Of a stretch of 46,214 bases of DNA, positions 40,319 through 46,214 are shown in pieces. The stretch is taken from assembly GCA_958448555.1 (NCBI GenBank), contig CAUDEL010000021.1, forward strand, positions 1 to 46,214, written 5' to 3'. The stretch comes from Limiplasma sp958448555 (GTDB taxonomy: Bacteria; Bacillota; Clostridia; Christensenellales; Aristaeellaceae). Positions within the stretch are counted from its first letter, which is position 1. Every line of letters starts with the position of its first letter. The notes beneath the pieces were generated by a model, which saw nothing but the letters and a program-made list of their open reading frames with translations, was not told where the DNA came from and did not search any database. A program made the position numbers and the translations under genes.

Positions 40319-41713
40319 TTGAAAGCCGTTTTCGCCTATGAGCATGAGCTGACACGGGGCGCATTGCTGATTGACAACAAGGCGGTTTTTGTGTGCGGTG
40401 ACGCCAATGCGCATGAAATACGCCTGACATTGAAAAACAATGGCGTCAATGCGCAGCTGGAAGGGTGGGACTGCCAGGCGTATTGCGTATTGAACAACAG
40501 GGCTACAGCGTATTCAGAGGAGGCGAGCCTTGAGGGAAATGTGGTAAGCGTTACCTTCCCCGGTTCATTCTATGCCATGGCCGGGGATACGCTGGTGATT
40601 CTGCGGATGCTGAAAGAGGACGCCAAAATCGATCTGCTGTATTTCATGTACACGGTTCGACCCGGCATTACATCGACTGTGTATGACCCAAGCGGAGAAT
40701 TGCCGGACCTGAGCGACTTTCAAGCCGCTATCTCCGCATGTGAGGCTGCAAAAAAAGCGGCAAACGAGGCAGCAGGTACAGCCAATGGAGCGGCGGAAAG
40801 CGCCGAAGCCCAGGCCGCCGCTGCCCGTAGCGCCGCGGACAAAGCCTATAAATCGGCCAGCGCGGCAGACGCCGCAGCAGCCGACGCCATCCTGGCTGCC
40901 GGGGATGCGGACGATGCAACGGACGCGGCCAACCAGGCCGCAGCCACGGCCAATGCCGCGGCCCAGCGAGTTGAGGACGCCATCGACGGCGCGGCAGATG
41001 CGGCGGACGCAGCCAACGCGGCGGCTGCCCTGGTGGACGCGGCTATCGAAGCCAGCGAGCAGGCTACGCAGGGCGCGCAGGCCAGCGCGGCAGCGGCCAC
41101 GCAGGCAGCGCAGGAGGCAACGGAAAAGGCCGGGCTTGCCGAGGACGCTGCACAGGGCGCGGAGGCCAGCGCCGGGGAGGCGGATGCGGCGGCGGGCCGG
41201 GCGAATGCCGCGGCGGAGAGCATCGAGGGGCTGACAATCAGCGAAAGCGTCGTGGAGTACGGCGCGGGCGTGGAGGCGTCGGTGACGAGGGACCCGGAGA
41301 GCGGCGCGCTGCATGTGGCCATTCAGACGGAGCGGGGGCCGCAAGGGCCGAGCTATACCATTAAAGGGGCAGCTTACCCGTCCGTGGAGGCGCTGGCGGC
41401 GGCGGTGACGTCGCCTGCCGTGGGCGATCAGTACAACGTGGGGGCAGCAGCGCCGTACAACGTGTACCGCTGGACCGGTAGCGCGTGGGAGGATCAGGGG
41501 GAAGTGGGCGGAGTATCGTCCGTAGCCGGTGTTTATCCAGGAGAAGGTGGAGATGTCCCGCTTACGGGGCAGGATATCCCGATAAGTGAAGATGATCCAC
41601 AATCTGTACATCAAGCCGTCGCATCCATTCTGACATCGCTGGGCGGATTTTCATTCGCACTCAACGCAGACGACGGAGGGCTTGACGTCACATACGAATC
41701 TTCACAGGGATAA
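40319..41713 (+). CDS. BppU-like baseplate/receptor-binding protein with Ala-rich coiled coil
   Basis: A 464-residue protein. Residues about 1-125 fit the BppU N-terminal domain of siphovirus baseplates (KAVFAYEHELTRGALLIDNKAV...LTLKNNGVN...VTFPGSFYAMAGDTLVILRML). Residues about 140-305 are an extremely Ala-rich coiled coil with frequent heptad AA repeats, presumably a trimeric stalk. The C-terminal part includes a GPQGPSYTIKG segment and a small beta-rich tip. TTG start at 40319 with AAGGGGTGA 7 nt upstream. Confidence 0.8.
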   Translation: MKAVFAYEHELTRGALLIDNKAVFVCGDANAHEIRLTLKNNGVNAQLEGWDCQAYCVLNNRATAYSEEASLEGNVVSVTFPGSFYAMAGDTLVILRMLKEDAKIDLLYFMYTVRPGITSTVYDPSGELPDLSDFQAAISACEAAKKAANEAAGTANGAAESAEAQAAAARSAADKAYKSASAADAAAADAILAAGDADDATDAANQAAATANAAAQRVEDAIDGAADAADAANAAAALVDAAIEASEQATQGAQASAAAATQAAQEATEKAGLAEDAAQGAEASAGEADAAAGRANAAAESIEGLTISESVVEYGAGVEASVTRDPESGALHVAIQTERGPQGPSYTIKGAAYPSVEALAAAVTSPAVGDQYNVGAAAPYNVYRWTGSAWEDQGEVGGVSSVAGVYPGEGGDVPLTGQDIPISEDDPQSVHQAVASILTSLGGFSFALNADDGGLDVTYESSQG

Positions 41714-41727
41714 AGGAGGAAAAAGAG

Positions 41728-42879
41728 ATGGCCGGAGAAACGATCAACATTCCAAGAGAAAGCACAATGCAAGACATCGCCAGATCCCTTCACATCATTG
41801 CGGTTGCTCAGGCCGGTGCGGCGGCGCCAGTCGAATCGTTCCAAGATGTAAGGCAAATCGTGGCGCAGGGCTTCGGGCAACAGGCTTTTCCCGTAGGGTC
41901 GCAACTTGTCGCAAACCACGCAACGCTGGGCGAGGTTGTTTTCGACGTGACGGCGCACAACCATCACAAAGCCCCGGGAAGCGCAGACGCCCCGACCATG
42001 ACGCTGATGATGCACGCCTGCATCAATGTCCGCATGGTGGACAACGCGGAGGCGCTATACTATTGCGCCAAGGCGCTGGCAGCCGGAACCTATCATTTCA
42101 CGCTGCTGGCCGACTATGCTGCTACCCATGGCGGCGGCAAAACCTTGCAATTCGTGCTGGGCCAGTCCGTGCCCGCTGGCGGCGTCCTTATGTTTCCGTG
42201 GGCGTATAACACGCAAAGCACGGCCACCAAAGTGAGCAGCTACGCCAGCCGCGAAAGCACGACGCCCATTGAAAGCGTTTCTGTGGTCGAGGGCAGCGGC
42301 GGCACTAACTTGGGCACGGCTGACGGCACCACCGCCAACATGAACCACACCCACCGCATCCGCTACGGAAGCAACAACTGGCGGGAAAGCGCCGTGCGCC
42401 AATGGCTCAACAGCGCAGCTGCTGCCAATGAGTGGTGGCACCCGCAGACGATCTTCGACAGGCCGCCGAGCTACGCCAACCAGCCGGGCTTCCTTGCGGG
42501 CTTTGATGATGATTTTATCAACGCTGTGGGCCTTGTGGACGTGACCACAGCCTACAACACCGTGTATGAGGCTGACGGCACCACGGGCGGCAGCTACACC
42601 ACCCGCGACAAGTTCTTCCTGCCCAGCATGGTAGAGGTGGGCCTCGGCAATAACGACAGCGTGGCTGAAGGCAGCGTTATGGAGTATTTCAACGGCGCGA
42701 CGGACACTGACCGCATCAAGTACGACATCGCTGCGCCGACTACCGCCCGTGACTGGTGGCTCCGCTCGCCTTACCCGGGGAGCGGCAACCTCGTGCACAA
42801 CGTCACGCCGTCGGGAGCGTTGAACAACGGCCTCGCGTACAACGGCATCGCGGTGGCGGCGGCTTGCGTTATCTATTAA
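41728..42879 (+). CDS. DUF6273 adhesin-like tail protein
   Basis: A 383-residue protein likely at the tail tip. The C-terminal about 190 residues form a DUF6273-type domain (RIRYGSNNWRESAVRQWLN..., FFLPSMVEVGLGNNDS, RDWWLRSPYPGSG) that ends at the very C-terminus in a Ser/Asn/Val/Ala-rich strand region. This lectin- or sulfatase-modifying-like fold is commonly used for surface binding; that role is inference. It follows BppU and precedes a carbohydrate-binding protein, all fitting host recognition. Confidence 0.8.
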   Translation: MAGETINIPRESTMQDIARSLHIIAVAQAGAAAPVESFQDVRQIVAQGFGQQAFPVGSQLVANHATLGEVVFDVTAHNHHKAPGSADAPTMTLMMHACINVRMVDNAEALYYCAKALAAGTYHFTLLADYAATHGGGKTLQFVLGQSVPAGGVLMFPWAYNTQSTATKVSSYASRESTTPIESVSVVEGSGGTNLGTADGTTANMNHTHRIRYGSNNWRESAVRQWLNSAAAANEWWHPQTIFDRPPSYANQPGFLAGFDDDFINAVGLVDVTTAYNTVYEADGTTGGSYTTRDKFFLPSMVEVGLGNNDSVAEGSVMEYFNGATDTDRIKYDIAAPTTARDWWLRSPYPGSGNLVHNVTPSGALNNGLAYNGIAVAAACVIY

Positions 42880-42896
42880 TTCTGGAGGATAAAAAC

Positions 42897-43475
42897 ATGG
42901 GAATCAAAATCAGCAATGAACTCCGGCTGGCCAGAGCCGAGGCCCGCGCGGAGCAGCAGAACGCCGCCCTGCCCGGATTGCAAGCCACGTCGGCCATCGC
43001 CTTTGTGGTCATGGCCGAGAGCGGCACGGTGGATGAAATCACCGCCAGCGAACACATGGATGTTTTCGCACCTTGGCAGCCGGAAGTAGCCTACACGGTG
43101 GGCAACCTGCGCACCTACGGGCAGGGCGAGGACGTCAAGCTGTACAAGTGCGTGCAGGCGCACACGTCGCAGGCCGACTGGACGCCCGACGTGTCCGCAT
43201 CCCTGTGGTCCGTTGCTGGCGATCCGGGCGAGGAATGGCCGGAATGGAGCCAGCCCATCGGCGCGCACGACGCCTATGATGTCGGGGATGAGGTCACTCA
43301 CAACGGGAAGCACTATGTTTCCACGGCGTCCGCGAACGTATGGGAGCCGGGCGTCTATGGATGGCAGGAGGAGGGATGGTCTCATGGTTCATTGGATTTG
43401 GATTCCAGTGTGCCTGATCACAGGAGCGCTGCTTTCGGTTTTCGCGCTGGCCCTGTGCAGGGCCGGAAAAGATGA
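42897..43475 (+). CDS. Tail/lysis-region protein with two CBM5/12-like modules
   Basis: A 192-residue protein. An N-terminal helix is followed by a first carbohydrate-binding module-like segment (WQPEVAYTVGNLRTYG...YKCVQAHTSQADWTPD...LWSV) and a second (WSQPIGAHDAYDVGDEVTHNGKHYVSTASANVWEPGVYGW), the paired W/Y pattern of ChiA-type CBM5/12 domains. It probably binds host cell-wall glycans. GGAGG precedes the ATG. Its last about 30 codons overlap a small membrane protein gene in another frame. Confidence 0.78.
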   Translation: MGIKISNELRLARAEARAEQQNAALPGLQATSAIAFVVMAESGTVDEITASEHMDVFAPWQPEVAYTVGNLRTYGQGEDVKLYKCVQAHTSQADWTPDVSASLWSVAGDPGEEWPEWSQPIGAHDAYDVGDEVTHNGKHYVSTASANVWEPGVYGWQEEGWSHGSLDLDSSVPDHRSAAFGFRAGPVQGRKR

Positions 43476-43485
43476 AAGGAAGTGA
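43384..43485 (+). CDS. Small single-span membrane protein
   Basis: A 33-residue reading frame preceded by AGGAGGAGGG, encoding one transmembrane helix (WIWIPVCLITGALLSVFALALC) and a charged tail. It resembles short DUF3789-like phage membrane peptides. It overlaps the end of the CBM gene and the start of the lysin gene, so it may be a lysis accessory. Confidence 0.55.
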   Translation: MVHWIWIPVCLITGALLSVFALALCRAGKDERK

Positions 43486-43490
43486 TTGAA

Positions 43491-44288
43491 ATGAAACCGA
43501 CCGGGGAAAGCGTGGCCGCCGCCGCCGTGCAGGCGGTGGGCGTCGGCTATACCTACGATGAAATGGACTGTCAGGCGTTTGTGGAGCACTGCGTGAAGCA
43601 GGCGGGCGGGCAGATGGACTACCGGGGGAGCAACGACATGGCACGAAATGCCGTGTGGTTGGGAACACTTGAAAACGCCCAGGCCGCGGGGAGGCTGGTT
43701 CCGGGGGCTGGCATGCTGATCCACGAGGACACAGAATCCAACCTGCCCGCTAAGTACCGGGGCGACGGGCTGGGCGACTTCTCGCATGTGGGCTTGTATG
43801 TCGGCGAGGACGCTTTGACCGACACCGACAAGAACGGCAAGAAACGAAGCTGCGACGTGGTGCATTCCAGCTCGTCCATGGGCCGGGTGGCCGGTTCCAC
43901 GCTGAAAAACGGCTGGACGCACGTCATGTGGTTCCCGGAAATTGACTACGGTGCGGACGTTCAGCCGGGCGTGGAGATCGGCGCGGAAATCTCACAGGAC
44001 ACGACCGTTGATGATACCGGCGACGTCGACGGGCTGACCGCCGGAACGCCAGCCGCGAGCGCCGAGCGGTATGCTACCGTGGTATCGCCCGATGGGAACC
44101 CTGTCAAGCTGCGCAAATCGGCCAGCCAGAAAGAGCCTGTCTACTGGCTGGTCAACCCCGGCGCGCGCGTGCAGGTCGAGCGCGTGCGCGGCGGCTGGGC
44201 GCTCATCCGCGCCCTGTGCACCGACGGCCACACGCGCCGGGCCTACATGATGGAGCAATATCTGGAAGAGGAGAATGAGAGGGGGTGA
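43491..44288 (+). CDS. Endolysin: NlpC/P60-type peptidase with SH3 domain
   Basis: A 265-residue lysin. The N-terminal domain shows the NlpC/P60 catalytic set: Cys27 (DCQAFVEHC), His99 (FSHVGLYVG) and a polar residue at His125 (DVVHSSSS). A linker (about 150-180) leads to a C-terminal bacterial SH3 domain (about 188-258) for wall binding. It should cleave stem-peptide bonds of peptidoglycan. I use ATG 43491 (AAAGGA 10 nt upstream) over a GTG at 43482. No signal peptide, so it depends on the holin. Confidence 0.9.
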   Translation: MKPTGESVAAAAVQAVGVGYTYDEMDCQAFVEHCVKQAGGQMDYRGSNDMARNAVWLGTLENAQAAGRLVPGAGMLIHEDTESNLPAKYRGDGLGDFSHVGLYVGEDALTDTDKNGKKRSCDVVHSSSSMGRVAGSTLKNGWTHVMWFPEIDYGADVQPGVEIGAEISQDTTVDDTGDVDGLTAGTPAASAERYATVVSPDGNPVKLRKSASQKEPVYWLVNPGARVQVERVRGGWALIRALCTDGHTRRAYMMEQYLEEENERG

Positions 44289-44293
44289 CGGGC

Positions 44294-44719
44294 ATGCAGT
44301 TTTTGGACAATGCCGGGCAGGTGGCCGCGTCCATATCCGCGATCCTTGCCCTGCTGGGGCTTGTTTTTTTTAAGCCCGCTAAGAAATGGATCAAGGCCAG
44401 AAAGTCCAAAAAAGCAGAGGCAGCCAAAGAGCAGAAAGCCTTCCGAACAGAGCTGCGTCAATCGCTCGAGAAGATCACCACGGGGCTGGATGGCTTGTCC
44501 GATGATATCGGGGATCTTCAATATGAAAGGCTTAGCCAAGCGCAGGACTTCTACACCTCGCGCGGGTGGTGTCCTGGGGCAAAAAAAGAAATGCTGTGCA
44601 AGATGCACGCATCCTATCGGGCGCGCGGGCGAAATCATTTATCGGAACACTACGAAGAAGAAATCTTGCGGCTTGCGGACAAGCCGCCACAAAGAGAAGA
44701 AAGTGAGGAGATACTATGA
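44294..44719 (+). CDS. Membrane-anchored coiled-coil lysis-region protein
   Basis: A 141-residue protein with one N-terminal transmembrane helix (about 10-28) and a Lys/Glu-rich cytosolic coiled coil. Its place between lysin and LLH holin suggests a lysis-control or second-holin role. GAGGGGG precedes the ATG at 44294; an in-frame GTG at 44285 is possible. It overlaps the holin gene by 4 nt. Confidence 0.7.
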   Translation: MQFLDNAGQVAASISAILALLGLVFFKPAKKWIKARKSKKAEAAKEQKAFRTELRQSLEKITTGLDGLSDDIGDLQYERLSQAQDFYTSRGWCPGAKKEMLCKMHASYRARGRNHLSEHYEEEILRLADKPPQREESEEIL

Positions 44720-45180
44720 AGAAAATGCTTTGTTGGGCATGCCTGCTGACGGCGCTGGCGCTGCTTCCGGCGCTGGCCATGGCGGAAGGGGCGGCGGGCG
44801 TAGCTGCTTCTGCCCCGGGAATCGACTGGACGGCGCTGGTGGTGGCCGTGATCGGGGTGATTGGCACGGCAGCGTCGGCGCTGCTGGGGCGCGTATGGGT
44901 AAAGTATGTACGCCCGTGGCTTGAGCAGCGTGATTTGACCGACGCGGCAAAAATTGTAGTAGAGGCCGTGGAAGCGCTGCTGGGGCGGTACTGCGGGGAG
45001 GACAAGTGGAAACTGGCGCTGGAAAAGATGGCAGAGCGTGGTTTCTGCACAGACAGTCAGCAGGTGATCGACGCGCTCAAGGCCGCGTGGAAGCAGCTGG
45101 ACATGGCCATGATCGCCGCGGGGGGAAAGGATGTGTATGGGATTGGTGAGCCGGAGAAACCGCCCGAAGCCACTATGTAA
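44716..45180 (+). CDS. Phage holin, LLH family
   Basis: A 154-residue protein with a signal-like N-terminus (about 1-23), a second hydrophobic helix (about 36-60) and a helical C-terminal domain (LEQRDLTDAAKIVVEAVEALLG...KMAERGFCTDSQQVIDALKAAWKQL), the layout of LLH holins. It permeabilises the membrane to release the lysin. GAGGAG upstream of the ATG. Confidence 0.85.
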   Translation: MKKMLCWACLLTALALLPALAMAEGAAGVAASAPGIDWTALVVAVIGVIGTAASALLGRVWVKYVRPWLEQRDLTDAAKIVVEAVEALLGRYCGEDKWKLALEKMAERGFCTDSQQVIDALKAAWKQLDMAMIAAGGKDVYGIGEPEKPPEATM

Positions 45181-45188
45181 TAACAGGA

Positions 45189-45222
45189 AACGCCCTGCCC
45201 GGCAAAACGCCGGGCGGGGCAC
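45189..45222 (+). other. GC-rich hairpin between holin and methyltransferase genes
   Basis: Inverted arms around AAAAC (roughly 45190-45221, GCCCTGCCCGGC with GCCGGGCGGGGC, G-T pairs allowed) form a strong stem without a T-run. It may limit read-through from the lysis genes. Confidence 0.5.
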
Positions 45223-45241
45223 GTAATGAAAGGAGCCTATC

Positions 45242-45958
45242 ATGATTCAAATGATGCAGGGCCATGCCCTGACAATCCTGAGCGAAATGCCGCGAGACTG
45301 CCTGTTCGACGCTGTCATTACCGATCCGCCCTATGCCTCCGGCGCTGCTACGCTAAGTGGCATATCTGCCAAAACATCAACGAAGTACACAAGCAGCAAG
45401 CGAGGGAACTGCCCCTATCCAGACTTTGAAGGGGACGCAATGGACAAGCGGAGTTGGGCAAACCTGATGCTGCAAGTGCTCCTGGAGGCGCGTATGCGTA
45501 CCAAGCCCGGCGGCGTGATTGCAATGTTTGTGGACTGGAGGCAAACGCCCGTGGCATCAGACGTGATGCAGTGGACCGGATGGACGTGGCGGGGCATGGC
45601 CCAATGGGACAAAGGCAACTGTAGACCCCAAAAAGGCAGATTTAGGCAGCAGACGGAAAACATTCTATGGGGGTCAAATGGAGCGTTGCCCATTGACAGG
45701 CCGGTGCCCTGCCTGCCGGGGGTGTTCACCTACCCGAATGTATCGGGCAAAGAGAGATGCCATCAGACACAAAAACCGCTGGAGCTGATGCGCCAGATCG
45801 TGCGGATCTGTGTGCCCGGAGGCTGCATCCTGGACCCATTCATGGGCAGCGGGACGACCCTTCTGGCGGCTGATCTGGAGGGATACGATGCAATAGGATT
45901 TGAACTGAACGAAGCTATCTTCCGGTCGGCACAGGAACGAATAAAAGAACGGACATGA
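45242..45958 (+). CDS. Phage DNA methyltransferase (beta-class, N4/N6)
   Basis: A 238-residue amino-methyltransferase with motif IV DPPY (residues 28-31) before motif I (LDPFMGSGTT, about 196-205), the beta-class order used by adenine-N6 and cytosine-N4 enzymes. No restriction partner or specificity domain is visible, so it is an orphan phage enzyme that probably protects phage DNA from host restriction. AAAGGAG precedes the ATG at 45242. It is the last gene on this strand in the window. Confidence 0.88.
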   Translation: MIQMMQGHALTILSEMPRDCLFDAVITDPPYASGAATLSGISAKTSTKYTSSKRGNCPYPDFEGDAMDKRSWANLMLQVLLEARMRTKPGGVIAMFVDWRQTPVASDVMQWTGWTWRGMAQWDKGNCRPQKGRFRQQTENILWGSNGALPIDRPVPCLPGVFTYPNVSGKERCHQTQKPLELMRQIVRICVPGGCILDPFMGSGTTLLAADLEGYDAIGFELNEAIFRSAQERIKERT

Positions 45959-45974
45959 TCACCAGATATTATCA

Positions 45975-46005
45975 GGGCGGACGGTGTGCAACGCCCGGCT
46001 TTTTT
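45975..46005 (+). terminator. Weak terminator after the methyltransferase gene
   Basis: GGGCG/CGCCC arms (45975-45979 with 45992-45996) with a 12-nt loop are followed by GGC and T6. The short stem makes this a weak candidate that would close the late transcript. Confidence 0.45.
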
Positions 46006-46072
46006 CAGGATGTATGCGCAGCGAATTTTGTGATGGATTCTCTGCGCATGCGGCCTCTCAAGCTAATATATA

Positions 46073-46094
46073 TAAAAGCCTGGTTTTCCAGGCT
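46073..46094 (-). terminator. Terminator for a leftward gene beyond the window
   Basis: On the minus strand AGCCTGG/CCAGGCT (46077-46083 with 46088-46094) with a 4-nt loop is followed by TTTTA. It implies a leftward gene to the right of the window. Confidence 0.6.
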
Positions 46095-46106
46095 CAGACT
46101 GCTGAC

Positions 46107-46136
46107 AAAAGGGCTGCTTTCTTTGGGAAGCAGCCC
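46107..46136 (-). terminator. Second minus-strand terminator-like hairpin
   Basis: GGGCTGCTT/AAGCAGCCC (46111-46119 with 46128-46136) is followed on the minus strand by TTTTG. With the hairpin at 46073-46094 it forms a tandem pair. I see no supportable gene in 46137-46214. Confidence 0.5.
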
Positions 46137-46214
46137 CTTAACGCATAGGGTAAGCAGGGAAAAAGGGAAACGAAACGCCCTGGCGATGCGTTTCATGTTC
46201 TGCACGGCGGCGGT

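Larger units (their letters stand above)
14445..46214. mobile_element. HK97-type siphovirus prophage, integrated at tRNA-Val, right end not in window
   Basis: From the tRNA 3' fragment rightward the genes form a continuous phage genome: integrase, lysogeny control, early replication, late regulator, packaging, head, tail, host-recognition, lysis, methyltransferase. All structural genes needed for a tailed phage are present and uninterrupted. No second tRNA fragment is visible up to 46214, so the element continues beyond the window. Gene order and families point to a Firmicutes siphovirus with HK97-fold capsid and a probable cos packaging system (HNH gene beside terminase). Confidence 0.92.

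Noticed and set aside
46005..46205. 66-codon minus-strand frame at the right edge
   Set aside because: It runs through two terminator-like hairpins and has no recognisable domain; it is more likely non-coding terminator DNA.

Overview
The window looks like the chromosome of a high-GC anaerobic Firmicute (Clostridia; a Christensenellales- or Oscillospirales-like gut bacterium is my guess from the gene families) carrying the greater part of a siphovirus prophage. No rRNA or taxonomic marker is present, so the host assignment is inference. Positions 1 to about 14,440 are host DNA; about 14,445 to the right edge is prophage, and its right end lies outside the window.

Host part. Positions 87-6989 form a leftward gene cluster: two serine esterases, an ATP-grasp ligase, an inositol-monophosphatase-family phosphatase, then (from a new promoter at 3379-3408) murC, an ABC-F ATPase and a DUF1653 protein. 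Divergently, 7279-9159 encodes a secreted, probably covalently flavinylated flavoprotein reductase closed by a strong terminator. Next come an AraC/GyrI-type regulator, then a compact operon of a DUF368 membrane protein (PopT-like undecaprenyl-phosphate translocase family), a DUF1538 internally duplicated membrane protein and a tandem-domain PII-like protein. A PadR regulator and a DUF2812 membrane protein follow, under a promoter that sits inside a perfect 17-bp inverted repeat.

Prophage. At 14445-14489 lies the 3' part of a tRNA-Val(GAC) gene (minus strand, anticodon loop to CCA) with the tRNA terminator still beside it; this is the left attachment site. Reading leftward are integrase, a DnaQ-like exonuclease fused to a BRCT domain, a Cys-rich unknown protein, a minimal ImmA-like protease and a Cro/CI-type repressor. 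The repressor faces a Cro-like gene across a divergent promoter region with AACCnnnGGTT operators. The rightward early genes are an AlpA-like HTH protein, a small unknown protein, a DUF927/toprim primase-helicase, a DUF3102 coiled-coil protein, an ORF6C protein, SSB and a sigma/ArpU-like late regulator. Between the early and late genes are eight 11-bp-period iterons and two palindromic structures.

The late genes follow the classical HK97-type siphovirus order: HNH endonuclease, TerS, TerL, portal, ClpP-like protease, capsid, four head-tail joining proteins, major tail protein, tail chaperone with a -1 frameshift, tape measure, distal tail, a tail-tip protein with eleven HxH motifs, BppU-like baseplate protein, a DUF6273 adhesin-like protein, a carbohydrate-binding protein, an NlpC/P60-SH3 lysin, a membrane/coiled-coil protein, a holin and a DNA methyltransferase. 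The structural genes look intact, so the prophage may be functional. The most noteworthy items are the iteron array, the exonuclease-BRCT plus Cys-rich pair in the lysogenic operon, and the DUF368/DUF1538/tandem-PII operon.
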